Shown here piece after piece: positions 43,410 through 53,960 of a stretch of DNA of 64,000 nt. The stretch covers positions 22,685 through 86,684 of the forward strand of contig NMRB01001092.1 of NCBI GenBank assembly GCA_002633025.1. The letters are read 5' to 3'. The first letter of the stretch is position 1. The number at the start of each line of letters is the position of its first letter. Below the pieces are notes generated by a model, which was given only the letters and a program-made list of their open reading frames with translations, was not told where the DNA came from and ran no database searches. Made by a program: the position numbers and the translations under genes. Source of the stretch: Notospermus geniculatus (lineage: Eukaryota > Nemertea > Pilidiophora > Heteronemertea > Lineidae).

Positions 43410-44085
43410 AGTGATAACTTCCTCAGAAAATACAATTAGACATGTGGATCATGATGATTTTGATAATAAATAGTGATACAACCTATTCACTGTGACCTAC
43501 CAAAAGAGGGTAATTTATATTACCCTCGTAAAATGGCGGCTCTCCAGTCTGTCGATTCAGTCGGATTTTTGGCTCCTGTTCCTTACAAGATGTAGCTACG
43601 AAGCTGGCTTTTTGCAGGTAGGTGGAGAAAATGTTACTCTTTCAAGTCATCTATAGCATAACATGCTGAAATCCCGATCTTTCGCGAAATTAGACGCTGA
43701 AATTTGGCGATTGGACGAGGGTTATATAGATTCAGTTAGATTCAAATCTCCCGGTTATATTACCCTCGTCAAAGTGGGCATTTTCATGGCCAAATTACTC
43801 GAATAGTAGCACTTACAGGGGTTCGTCACATATACTGGCATGTTCCTGACAGTTTTATCTACAAGCACATCCATAGTGGGACTGCTAAAATTGAATAGGG
43901 CAGGAATAAGAGCAGATAAACTTACCGAGTCGACAGACTGGAGAGCCGCCATTTTACGAGGGTAATATAGATTACCCTCTTTTGGTAGGTCACAGTGCTA
44001 TTACAGTATTTGAATTGTCCATCTACTTTCTGTTACTCCCATTCATGACCCTCCACTTGAGCCCTGTCGCCACCAGGCTTGTTTT
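43410..44085. repeat. interspersed repeat hit by the CACTGTG element
   Basis: Flanks match 26690-26885 ('cctcagaaaatacaattaga', 'ttgtccatctattttctgt'). Confidence 0.9.
43498..43997. mobile_element. Transib/RAG-like non-autonomous element (CACTGTG ends, 5-bp TSD)
   Basis: Exactly 500 bp. Both ends read inward as CACTGTGACCTACCAAAAGA, and the TIR extends about 68 bp with one mismatch. It contains GAGGGTAAT..ATTACCCTC inner palindromes. Flanked by CTATT at 43493-43497 and 43998-44002; the empty-site copy at 26763-26767 has one CTATT. The CACWRTG heptamer with a 5-bp TSD is the pattern of Transib and RAG-type transposons, and CACTGTG differs from the RSS heptamer CACAGTG at one position only. 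The inside is non-coding, so it would need a transposase in trans. Other CAC-ended groups (CACTA, Chapaev) normally give shorter TSDs. Confidence 0.75.
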
Positions 44086-44652
44086 TATATGAAGCTGAGT
44101 TGTTATCGACTCATTTTTGGACATGGTGTCTGTCTGTCTTTGTGTGAGCCTGTGTGTCGGTCTGTCTGTTCAGTCTGTCACACCTATAACTTTGTTCCTG
44201 CAAGAGCTACAGACCTGGAAATGTGACCTACCCCCAGGTAACATGACCTAAGCTACAAGATGAAATGAAAATTTCAGGTCTCCGATACCTGGTTCATGGT
44301 GTAATAAGACACATCAAAAGTTGAGATTTTGTTTTGTCACACTTTTGTTTCTTGAATAACTTGTCTCTGAGGCAAGGTAGAGCGCTATTAACAAGTTCCT
44401 TCCCTATGTTTATGGTCATTGACAAGATACTGGCATCAACAAATTTATTGCCCAGGGTCAGCAACATAATGATATTGACATATCAAATGTGATATTTTGA
44501 TATGTCGGGAGCCCTGCCACAGTAAGCGACTCATCCATTGCAACTGAAATTTTCAGTTTGCACCTTCTTGGCCGCATGATATTTGCTGATATCATGGCGA
44601 GATTTGATATTGAAAGTTGATAAGTCAGAATCCGGTGATGTTAGGAGCTTAA

Positions 44653-44891
44653 AGGAGTTAGACGCCGAAGTTGTAAACAAGCTGGTTTGTTTACAAATAT
44701 GGTCGGCAAACTAGTTTTATTCCTTCGTGCAGGTGGCAGCACCCGTGATCGTTAGACTGGTTCCCGGTCCGATGCAACTCACTCACGATATTCACGTCAG
44801 TACATATCGCCGACAATAGGTGGCAGCACCGCAGGCGTCCGTGGATAGAGAACCAGTGAGTGAGTGTTTACAACTTTGGCGTCTAACTCCT
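44653..44891. mobile_element. MITE with TTAA target (piggyBac-like)
   Basis: AGGAGTTAGACGCCGAAGTT is mirrored as AACTTTGGCGTCTAACTCCT, with TTAA at 44649-44652 and 44892-44895. The terminal bases are not typical piggyBac, so the class is tentative. Confidence 0.75.
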
Positions 44892-45074
44892 TTAAAACCT
44901 TCACCTACACCTAGGTTGTCAAGGATGAGCTTTCAGATTACGCAATGACCCTGAACGTCAGAGGTCAAGATCAAGGTCAAACAGTTCTAAAGTGCAGATC
45001 TGCTCAGAATTTCGGGAGAAAACTAATTAGAAGCCCGAACTAACCATCTCCTTTATGTTTAATCAAACATGCCT

Positions 45075-45462
45075 GTTCCAGTTACGCAATACGTCTCAAG
45101 GTCAGAGGTCAAGGTCACCGTCAACCGTCACAGATAACATGAGATAAGTCAGAACCTGGTGATGGTGGAAGCCTTAAACCTTCCCCTACAGCTAGGTTAT
45201 GAAAGATGACAATTGATACTTGCATAACCATCCCCTATAGGATCAAGGGTCCCTGTTCCAGTTATATCAAATACTTCTCAAGGTCACACATCAAGGTCAC
45301 AGTCAACTAGCTCTACAGGGTGGGCCAAACAAAGTGTCCCTCGAACAATGGCATTTCTATTGTTTGCCTATTGTTCGAGGGACACTTTCTCTGGCCCACC
45401 CTGTAGAGTAGTAAACTTCTCATTTGAAACCATCGACATCGCTCCGATGTCCTTTTCTTGTT
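45075..45462. repeat. TGACCT/AGGTCA-rich interspersed repeat
   Basis: Contains TCAAGGTCAGAGGTCAAGG blocks and the segment shared with 37856-37965. Confidence 0.8.
45316..45403. mobile_element. 88-bp mariner-type MITE
   Basis: CAGGGTGGGCCAAACAAAGT is mirrored as ACTTTCTCTGGCCCACCCTG, with TA on each side. The empty-site copy is at about 37895. Confidence 0.93.
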
Positions 45463-45659
45463 TTCAGTTTGCAGCTGCTTGGTCGCATGATATTTGCTGA
45501 TATCATGGCGAGATTTGATATGCAAATTTGATAACATGAGATAAGTCAGAACCTGGTTATGGTAGAAGCCAAAAACCTTCACCTACACCTCTGTTATCAA
45601 GGATGACCTCGGTTCATACACTGGTCGAGGGTGCATGGGCGTTAACTTCTAAAAACATA

Positions 45660-45784
45660 GGGCCGATTTCACAAATGGTGTTTAAGACCTACACGCGTGT
45701 AACGTCGTCAAATGCATGGTGGAAGAGCGTGCATTTAGTGAAGTTACACGTGTCTAGGTCTTAAACACCCTTTGTGAAATCGGC
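45660..45784. mobile_element. MITE
   Basis: 'ggccgatttcacaaatggtg' plus 'tttaagacct' is mirrored as 'aggtcttaaa' plus 'caccctttgtgaaatcggc'. Confidence 0.88.
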
Positions 45785-46084
45785 ACGTACTGTCTAATCG
45801 GCGTATATTTAGTTACGCTCGGCGAGGAAAAAAGTAGTGAGAATCACGCCACTGTGCTCGCCTGATTATGCAATGAACAGCAAATCCAAGTAAGCTATTC
45901 GAACACGTCATTATTGACAGGTTGCCAGACGCTCAATTTAGTCGCATAATCCTCTGAAGTTTGATACACACATATCACTTACAAAAATAAATCCATCATT
46001 TCCCTAAACCGGACCAGAATCAACAAGATGACATTGTAAATGTCGTATGGTTCCCGATGTACAGGTTGTTCTACAAGAATGGTA

Positions 46085-46330
46085 CACTGATAGAGATCAA
46101 GATACATTGACAGAGATCAGATATATGTACATTGATAGAGATCGGGATACACTGACAGAGATCAGGATCCTTGATGTGATGTGATGTGGTGCGGTACGGT
46201 GTGGTGTGGTGCGTTGCGATATGATATGACATACGATATGATATGATATGGTATGATATGATATATGACACGACACGACACGACACGATACGACATGACA
46301 TGACATATGATATGATATATGACATGAACT
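46085..46330. repeat. 'gatagagatc' tandem units and GATAT/GACAC microsatellite
   Basis: Four 'ga(t/c)agagatc..gataca' units are followed by pentanucleotide runs (gatat, gacac, gatgtg). Confidence 0.9.
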
Positions 46331-46369
46331 TGATCTCATGCCAATAACTCATCCCATGGTTGACCATGA

Positions 46370-47130
46370 CCTGAATATCTGATCATCATGGTCATTGCAT
46401 AATCGAAATGGACATTCTCAATAACCTAAGTATGTCTGATATCATGCCTCTACCTCTACCACAGGCAGAGATATTTCAAATTATCAAGTTTGACCTTGAC
46501 CTTGACCTCTGATTATCAAAGTCGTTGCATTATCGAAATCGGCATCATCAATAATCTAAGTATAGGCGATATCGTGCCTCTATCTCTACGACAGGCACAG
46601 ATATTTCAGATTATCAAGTTTGACCTTGACCTTGACCTCTGATCATCGAGGTCGTTGCATAATCGGAATGAGCATCATCAATAACCTAAGTATGGGTGAT
46701 ATCATGCCTCTATCTCTACCACAGGCAGAGATATTTCAAATTATCAAGTTTGATATATCAAAATCTCATGATATTTCAATCACCTGGACACGTGAGGCTG
46801 AGAATTTTAACATAGTCCAGTCCTTGGATAAGCAGGCATGAACTAAAACTTGTTTCATGTTGCTCAGTTGACAATATGGCAAGTTATCTCAAAATATCAA
46901 ATTTGTGATATTGATATCACCATGACCCCTACATCTCAGATCAAAAGTAATCAGTCCATTCGATTCCTAGGGTATGAAAACCTAAGGGTAGAACTTGTTT
47001 CTGTTGCTCTAGGTGCTAAAGGAGCCGAGTTATGGCATCGGATAAAAGCGTGACAGACAAAATATCAAGTCTGATATGTTGATTACATCATGATGGAGGC
47101 ATCTGATGTTGAAAATGATTAGCTCATTGG
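46370..47130. repeat. TGACCT-rich 130-bp repeats plus shared downstream part
   Basis: Three units starting near 46370, 46490 and 46618 with TGACCTTGACCTTGACCT. The whole is co-linear with 10140-10790. Confidence 0.9.
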
Positions 47131-47212
47131 ATTGCCCAGGTTGACAAACCTAGGGGTAGGATGTGTTACCAGGACTGTAGCTGTTGAAGGAGATGAGATA
47201 TGGAGGCGTGAC

Positions 47213-47296
47213 AGACGGACGGACGGACAGACAGACACACAGACAGACACACAGACAGACACACAGATACACAGACACACAGACAGACAGACACCA
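47213..47296. repeat. GGAC/ACAG microsatellite
   Basis: Tetranucleotide runs; the antisense ORFs over it are artefacts. Confidence 0.97.
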
Positions 47297-47338
47297 CGAC
47301 CAAAAACAATATGGTTCCCGATCTTGATGATCGGGAAC

Positions 47339-47346
47339 CATAAAAA
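47339..47346 (+). promoter_or_regulatory. possible TATA-like box of the secreted-peptide gene
   Basis: CATAAAAA lies 77 bp before the start codon, next to the hairpin ggttcccgatc...gatcgggaacc. Confidence 0.35.
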
Positions 47347-47415
47347 CGTTTCGAGCTACTCACATTTGCTTCGTACACACCGCCAGCTCGAATGTTTGTT
47401 TGGTTCCTACTCCAG

Positions 47416-48000
47416 ATGGCGCTTGCTTTGGTGATAGTTCTACGTCAGGTACACGCGATTGAACTTCCGGTTGACTCTTTGGGCAACTCTACCATTAGAG
47501 AATTGGGCACATGGGCCTCCATTTGTGACACTGGTATTAAACCTGTGTAGTTTGTGTGTATCAATTGCCGGCCAAATTGTGATGGTGCATTGGGGTGATG
47601 AACATTTGCTTTAAGGGCATCGAGTGGCTTGGATCCCACCGAGTCCACGGAATTTCCTCAGGGGTTTGTGTGTCGTGATGAAGGGAGCAAGGGCTTATAA
47701 CCCATGATGTTTTCAGGATGCCAATATTGGTGAAATACCCACTAAGAGCCAACGCGCACGAGAAAACTCTTTGGTGGAGCTGCACCTTCATTTGTCTCAA
47801 GACGTGCCACCACCCCATGATAGGCCTAATATAATACGTGATCTGTTTTATTTTCAGTAACATTTGATCAATTTTACAACTTCCTGGCGACAGCAGCAGA
47901 TTACCCAAAGTATACCGGCATTCGGGCTCTCAAACAACAGATCGACAACTTGTTGAGGGCGTTTACAGCTTGTGTCCGCGCCTGTGACGTTCATCAATAG
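47416..48000 (+). CDS. two-exon gene for a predicted 86-aa secreted peptide
   Basis: Exon 1 is 47416-47533, starting ATGGCGCTTGC. Residues 1-14 look like a short signal peptide (MALALVIVLRQVHA), although it lacks the usual early basic residue. The donor is CACTG|GTATTA in phase 1. Exon 2 is 47858-48000 after the acceptor ctgttttattttcag; the phases join to make Val40. Exon 2 reads TFDQFYNFLATAADYPKYTG, then IRALKQQIDNLLRAFTACVR, ending ACDVHQ and TAG. The mature part (about 72 aa) is mostly amphipathic helix, with Cys at 37, 78 and 82 and one N-glycosylation sequon (NST at 24). AATAAA signals follow at 48165-48178. I do not recognise a family. Helical cytokine-like, neuropeptide-like or effector roles are all guesses. 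Confidence 0.6.
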
Positions 48001-48164
48001 TCTTTTAAAACGTTCCTCACCGGCGGAGTTCGAAGCTGCTCGATTTCCATGGACTCTTATCCAGAAAACGACACGCGGCAGAAGACACGCTCGTGAAAAG
48101 GCCACAAACAAGTCGTACAGGAAAATGGTTTCGGCGAGAATTTCAAACCATGACGCAGTGCAAT

Positions 48165-48178
48165 AAATAAATAAAGGA
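48165..48178 (+). terminator. polyadenylation signals of the secreted-peptide gene
   Basis: Overlapping AATAAA hexamers, about 165 bp after the stop codon. Confidence 0.6.
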
Positions 48179-48333
48179 ATGCTGTTGACCCCGATCCAAT
48201 CGCGAGGCTGACGTCATGTGGTTCGCGGAGAATTAAAGGTTATGAAGATTTTTGTGGCATATTTCAACCGACCTAGGAGGTACATCACAGCAGGGATGTT
48301 TTGTTAAGACATCCCCTATCACAGACTCCTGTT

Positions 48334-48370
48334 TGTATATGATAATGAGGCGACCTCATTATCATATACA
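48334..48370. repeat. hairpin, 17-bp arms, 3-nt loop
   Basis: tgtatatgataatgagg / cctcattatcatataca. Confidence 0.9.
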
Positions 48371-48606
48371 ATTTTGAGGTCGAAGATCAGCCTAAATAAA
48401 GTCATCACTAACACTCCACAAATGAAATACCCAAAGTGGAGACGTGGAAGTCAGTCACCTGTCCGTCATAGGATGGGGGAAATGACGAACATACAACGAC
48501 ACATGACTTGTACCAATTTCATCCAACAGGGAGGGGTGTGTTGGGAGACGAAATAAATTCCGCACAGATCTGCCCCTCTCCTTAGGGGGTTCGTACTGTT
48601 TTGTTT

Positions 48607-48892
48607 GATGCCCTTGAAAAGACATGGAAATTCTACCATTTTGTTGAAATGAAAATTCCGATCAAGACTTCTCAAACTGCGTTTTGTCTATGGTCCTTGA
48701 AAAGTCATGGAAATTCCACCACTTCGTTGAAATAAAAATTCCGATCAAGACTTCTCGAATTACGTTGCTATTTTACTTCGGCGGCAATCAGCAACCGGCA
48801 CGACTCCGGCATTTAAATGCGACAGAGATCGTTATATTTCAGCAACCGGCGCGACTCCGGCATTTAAATGCGACAGAGATCGTTATATTTCT
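48607..48892. repeat. two neighbouring tandem duplications
   Basis: About 87-bp unit at 48607-48770 ('ccttgaaaagacatggaaat' ... 'gatcaagacttctc') and about 52-bp unit at 48789-48892 ('cagcaaccggcacgactccg'). Confidence 0.9.
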
Positions 48893-49931
48893 AAGTCCAT
48901 TTCTCGAAAACTCGTGCTTGCATTATTCAGTAATTTATTTGGCTCTATCCAGGGAAATTGCTCTTTCAAGACATACAAAATTCGTTTGCCAATTTCTTTC
49001 TAGCAAACAGATACTTACTCACTGAATAAGAAGTCCTACCTCAGATCGCAGGCCTTTCGCCGCAAGGTAGGTATTGACGATCTTTTTGGCGGGAAAATGC
49101 TATAACCAAAGGAGCAGCAGGGGGGCGATTGGACTTCTTATTAGCGGCCGTGGAGGCCCCCAGCCCCGGAGGGCGGCCCACCCCCTAGGCCGGCTATAGA
49201 TTTCCAGTTATAGATTTCCAGTTGTGTTCTTATCCCAAATCTTGGCACATGCGGATCTGACTTTAGGAAAATTGTTTTTTACAAGGTGTAATGAAAGTCC
49301 ACAAAACAGAAACTCTCTCGCACGTGCCCGAGCTTAATGCTAGCATAACTGACTTGACCCGTTTTGCAAGGTAAAATTCACACTTCCCAGATACTAATTT
49401 CACTTGAAAAAAATAGCTGGCTCCCATTGTGAGCTGACTCCCGTTGTGAGCCATTTTTGGTCAAAACCTTTTTTGTTCAGAATTCGATGCTGAGTTGATT
49501 GCACATAAAAGTTTTGGCGCCCGGAGTTTGTAAGTACCATTTTTTGGCAGTTTTTGTTGATCACACGACAAATTTTCAAATTTACCTTCATCCATGCTGA
49601 TATCGTTAATGCTCTGTGACTAGTCAGATGACCTTGGCAGTCAAAGTGGTCACGCCGGATGTGAACTGGTCACGCTCACAAAAAGTTGTCACGGTCAGAC
49701 TGAATCGTCTCGCTGGCCAGATAAAATTGGAACAGATTTCCTCGTCGAGCAGAGTGGGCCAATGCGATTGTGAGCACGTCAATCGATATCTGGGCCATGA
49801 CCTGATTACACTCTGATATAGTTTTCTATTAGATATACCCGTCTGTGTGTATCTAATTGGGCCAGATATTGATTGATGTGCGTTGAATTTCCATTTAGAC
49901 AGACGTGCTGCTTGGGCATACCCACACCACG

Positions 49932-50312
49932 ATGGCACACGCAGCAAGACAACAAGACGAACTCGAGGCCCTCTATAACGACGCCTGGCATGAGGGGATT
50001 GCCGAGGCCCACGCGACGCTAAAATGGCGAGAGCTAGAAAAGGAGCGCACCTATGCTATCACGCGTTTGAGGCACGTGAAGACAAGGTATGGAAAAGCCA
50101 CCATCGGCCGTGTGGCAAGGCCCCTGGGCGACGTGTGGGAGCGAGACGTATGGCTGCCAGAGCACCTCGCTCGTGATTTATCGGGCAAGACGCTGCCAGT
50201 GCTCGTGCGGCCCATGGGGCTAAAACAGAGTAGCAGAAACCCGACCCACTCCTACCACCACTACCAGCTGGTGGACGCCAGCGAGCAGTGCTCGTGCGGC
50301 CCATGGGCCTAA
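49932..50312 (+). CDS. TE-associated OB-fold-like small protein, C-terminus altered
   Basis: 126 residues from the ATG at 49932 (the frame extends 9 codons upstream with no other ATG). An N-terminal helix is followed by LEKERTYAITRLRHVKTRYG, then VWERDVWLPEHLARDL. The pattern 'Y.I..lr.V.TrYG......dvwLP.+la..l' recurs in small ORFs of invertebrate mobile or virus-like elements and looks like an OB-fold nucleic-acid binder; this is from memory of the pattern, not a search. A 38-bp direct repeat (50200-50238 and 50288-50326, 'gtgctcgtgcggcccatgg') ends the frame early, so the C-terminus is probably not original. Confidence 0.45.
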   Translation: MAHAARQQDELEALYNDAWHEGIAEAHATLKWRELEKERTYAITRLRHVKTRYGKATIGRVARPLGDVWERDVWLPEHLARDLSGKTLPVLVRPMGLKQSSRNPTHSYHHYQLVDASEQCSCGPWA

Positions 50313-50409
50313 AACAGAGTAGCAGATAAAGCACTCACCCAGGGGTAGCACACACCATGACCCTCACTACTTTCGTCCTGCATGTCTCAATGACACGGAG
50401 CTATGTTAA

Positions 50410-50555
50410 TAGTCCTGCAATGAATTGAGAGGTATCCTGAATTGAGAGGTCAAACTAAATAGAAATGACCAGTTTGGGGCTGGACTTCAGTGTCCTCAAT
50501 AGAGAGGTGTCCTCCTTGCAGAGGTGTCCATTAAGGGAGGTTCCAGTGTAGTTAG
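50410..50555. mobile_element. remnant of the mariner-type MITE of 8988-9165
   Basis: Shares 'agaaatgaccagtttgggg', 'agagaggtgtcctcc' and 'gcagaggtgtcc.ttaag.gaggttcca'. Confidence 0.8.
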
Positions 50556-51179
50556 TATTTCTGGGAAAAAATACACGGCTAAAATTTTTAGTTGAGAGGA
50601 ATATCTGGACAAAATATCAAAGAAAAATCTTGAGTAGCAACAAAATGAGGTCTAATCGAAATAAGTCAGTGTTTTTGGGACACTCTGTATGTGACTCATA
50701 CCGATGTAACATTTTTGAATATCCCCCACTGTGCGTGTTATCCGTACGATTGTCTGCCGGAATAATCTGATATTTGACAGAAGGGCCACCAAGAGAAAAA
50801 CATGCCGACCAATCTAGTATTCAGCGTTTCCGAACAATAAAGGGGAACACTGGTGTACGGAAACAATGATAAATGTTACACCGGCGTCAAAATCGACATG
50901 TATGTAATCTACTTAGTAGGCTACATGCCTTTTCTTTGAATTTTGCAAAACATACGACACTGCAATGCCAATTATCTGAAGTAAAAGCATTTACTTGTCT
51001 TTGTTGTCACAAGAAATCTACTTTTTCAATTAGGCCTAAATACGCAATCGTTTTTTTTTGTGATTCAGTATTTTGCGCAGAAGGCTCTAGCCACCTCCCG
51101 GGGGCATGGTTAGTCTGGACTCGACGGAGGTGTTCTGAGAAAGGAAGGGGATAAGATTGATATACAGGCATGACAGGCG

Positions 51180-51435
51180 AACCTCCCTCAGCGGACACCT
51201 CTGCCAGGAGGTCACCTTTTTTCTATTCAGGACACCGAAGTTGGTCCCAAATTGATCAAATCTGTTCATTTTGGCCCCTGTAATCAGGACACCTCTCAAT
51301 TCAGGACACCGAAGTTGGTCCCAAATTGATCATATCTGTTCATTTTGGCCCCTGTAATCAGGACACCTCTCAATTCAGGACACCGAAGTTGGTCCCAAAT
51401 TGATCATATCTGTTCATTTTGGCTCAATATATTCG
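51180..51435. repeat. tandem amplification of MITE-derived sequence
   Basis: Three units of about 75 bp ('caggacaccgaagttggtcc' ... 'ggcccctgtaat') derived from the interior of the same MITE family. Confidence 0.85.
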
Positions 51436-52075
51436 AATCATTCGCTGAACAATAGGACCGGGATTTGATTCCAGTCTGGGGAATTTTGATATCTATTCAA
51501 AATGACAATGCGGACTACAGAAATCATGTAAATAATCATGTTTCAGGGCCATGAGTTTGTCGGTGAATGGAGGCACATCAAAAGAATTGTCCTCTTTGTA
51601 ACCTACACAAAGTGATTTTGAATTGCAAATATTTAAAGTCTTCCTCAACATGTATTTCAAAAAGTCACCTCACCGTGAGAATGCCCCGTCGCCAGGGAGG
51701 AATACTATATTGTCTACGATCATTGAAGCAACACATGTGCACACAAAGGCCAATTACATCTCGCAGTAAACACCCAATTATGCGTCATCCCTGCAGAGAA
51801 TGGGACATAATGAGATCCATATCAGCGTTCCGCCTGTTTGCTCAAGTAATTGAAGACTGTAATTTTGCCACCCTTTTACATAAGACTACGACATCTACTT
51901 CATCAGCAAGTTTGAAGCGGAACTAAATCGTTAATAGTACCGATATACAGGCTTGTCAGAGAGATTAACTCATTCGCACCGGCGGTTACAATATTCCGGA
52001 ACATGTGTAACCATGATGCGCGAAATATGTAACATTCGATGCATATTGGGACGAGTCAACCCAAATACAATGAGC

Positions 52076-52246
52076 CTAAAATAGGTTCAAAGTCTTTCTC
52101 AAAATGTTCCGTGCTCCGTTGAGGTCTCTGTGTACTTCATAGTCACATTCGGTGCATTTGAAAGTCTCTGAACAGCCTAACTTTTCATTTTTGACACCGC
52201 AGCGTCCGCATGTCTTAGATGTACAGGACTCGTCTTGAACTATCAC
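52076..52246 (-). pseudogene. C-terminal zinc-ribbon/RuvC-III remnant of a Fanzor/TnpB protein
   Basis: About 57 codons on the minus strand. VIVQDE, then TSKTCGRCG (first CxxC), then LGCSETFKCTECDYE (second CxxC), then HRDLNGARNIL, then stop. The order CxxC-CxxC-RD.NGARN is the signature of the OrfB/TnpB zinc ribbon inserted before the last RuvC acid (Asp of RDLN). Eukaryotic members are Fanzors, RNA-guided nucleases spread by mobile elements. The upstream part does not resemble RuvC-I/II, and a MITE starts at 52372, so this is a truncated remnant. One base is ambiguous (N at 52249). No omega-RNA region can be judged. Confidence 0.72.
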
Positions 52247-52371
52247 ATNAATCATATTTGTTATCAAGGCGGAAGTTTTCTTGGTAAAGTTGCGACATTC
52301 AGGTCTTGGACTCCAGTCTGTGAACACCACATTTGGACTTGCCAACAAATGTCTATACCCATTATACGTGT

Positions 52372-52600
52372 ATACTCTAAATTCCCACTCACATGTCCCA
52401 TTCCCGAACTCGGGAAAAATGACCGAATCCTAAGTTGAATGTATGGCACCTCTGTCATTCTTTATCAAGCTCAGGAGTGGGACATTGTTCTGTTTCTAAC
52501 CATATTCCCACTCCCATCATCTTCAACTTAGGATTTCGTCATTTTTTCGAGTTCAGGAATTCCTAGGAATGGGACTCGGTAAGTGTGAATTTAGAGTATA
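52372..52600. mobile_element. MITE (family also at 55555-55785)
   Basis: 'tatactctaaattccca' is mirrored as '..gaatttagagtata'; inner arms carry 'gaactcggg' and 'cctaagttga'. Confidence 0.85.
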
Positions 52601-52646
52601 ATCTTGTAGGTCCCTTCTTCAAGTTCCCATAATAATACCTCATGAC

Positions 52647-52970
52647 GGTATCAGATAATAGAGAGGTTGCGCAGCTTTGCGACTCTGATGTCAAGTACCA
52701 GACATCAGTGTGAATGTAGACACCCATGATAAAAACGATTTGATAAGACTCGGAAGCGCACGTAAATCGCACATTTTGTGGTCGTGTTTCGAGTTGTGAC
52801 GACTTCAGCCACTTCCCTCTCATTTATGGTGTTTGGCGACTTGAAAACTTCCATCAAATCGTTTTTTATCAAGATGTTTACAGCGAACTGCAATTCCTTT
52901 TCGTAGTTGAACTTGGAGTCGGAGTTTGACCGCTGCGCAACCTCTCTAATTTACTAATACCTGTGTCATA
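52647..52970. mobile_element. TIR element overlapping the 630-bp duplication
   Basis: 'gataatagagaggttgcgcagc' at 52652 is mirrored by 'gctgcgcaacctctctaatt' at 52933. The inner arm 'gataaaaacgatttgat' is mirrored at about 52857. Confidence 0.75.
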
Positions 52971-53214
52971 GCTTCCTCGGTTGCAGGGTGTTGTATAGGC
53001 TAGTACCGGTAGATGTAACAGGAGTCGCGATACATGTACCCGATGCATGTTTGATTTTACTCGACTCACTCTTAGTATTGCAAACTTTGCAAACTCGTCT
53101 CCAATACCCCGTGAAGAGTCTTTGCTCTCCATTACATTGCCCCTACTAGCCTAACCTTTTAACACAAATTCCCATTCAAAAATTCACGAAAGAAAACAAT
53201 TTACCTCCTCAATG

Positions 53215-53257
53215 GACAAGTCTGATCGGGTTGGTGGTGCCAGAGCTCGCCGCTCAT
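53215..53257 (-). CDS. first-exon candidate in duplication copy 1
   Basis: On the minus strand an ATG at 53257 opens MSGELWHHQPDQTCP and runs into GAGGAG|GTAAAT, a good donor. A TATAAAAG lies 65 bp upstream (53322-53329). Very short, and no acceptor or downstream exon was identified, so it may be a 5' exon of a gene to the left or noise. The same arrangement exists in copy 2. Confidence 0.35.
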
Positions 53258-53321
53258 GATTAAAATCGGAAAAGCGTTATCCACAGACACAGATGAGAAT
53301 GCTATTGGCCGCATATGGCCG

Positions 53322-53329
53322 CTTTTATA
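53322..53329 (-). promoter_or_regulatory. TATA box candidate, copy 1
   Basis: TATAAAAG followed by gcggccatatgcggcc on the minus strand. Confidence 0.4.
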
Positions 53330-53832
53330 AGTGATAACTTTACAGAGAGTAGAGGAGAATCCTCTCAGACTCAAGAAAGTTGTTTACGTGACACGATCAA
53401 TTGACACCTGACACCTTAGGCTAGTCCAAACCGTAAATTTAGAAGCGGTAAGATTAATGGAATATAGAAGTGAGTGAAGGTCTCATACTAATTGTCATGA
53501 TTGTAATTGCAGCAGCTTGTGCGGAACAAACTATCGGCTTGGAACATGCAGGAGTTTGACCGCTGCGCAACCTCTCTAATTTACTAATACCTGTGTCATA
53601 GCTTCCTCGGTTGTAGGGTGTGGTAGGCTAGTACCGGTAGATGTAACAGGAGTCGCGATACATGTACCCGATGCATGTTTGATTTTACTCGACTCACTCT
53701 TAGTATTGCAAACTTTGCAAACTCGTCTCCAATACCCCCTGAAGAGTCTTTGCTCTCCATTACATTGCCCCTACTAGCCTAACCTTTTAACACAAATTCC
53801 CATTCAAAAATTCACGAAAGAAAACAATTTAC

Positions 53833-53885
53833 CTCCTCAATGGACAAGTCTCATCGGGTTGGTGGTGCCAGAGCTCGCCGCTCAT
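53833..53885 (-). CDS. first-exon candidate in duplication copy 2
   Basis: Same ATG, frame and donor as copy 1 with one base change in the coding part (gatcag against gatgag on the minus strand). Confidence 0.35.
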
Positions 53886-53952
53886 GATTAAAATCGGAAA
53901 AGCGTTATCCACAGACATGACAGATGAGAATGCTATTGGTCGCATATGGCCG

Positions 53953-53960
53953 CTTTTATA
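53953..53960 (-). promoter_or_regulatory. TATA box candidate, copy 2
   Basis: Second copy of the TATAAAAG element. Confidence 0.4.

Noticed and set aside
46071-46367. Minus-strand ORFs with SCRVVSYIISY-type repeats
   Set aside because: Translation of the GATAT/GACAC microsatellite.
47150-47434. ORFs with CLSVCVSV or TDTQTDT runs
   Set aside because: Translation of the ACAG microsatellite on both strands.
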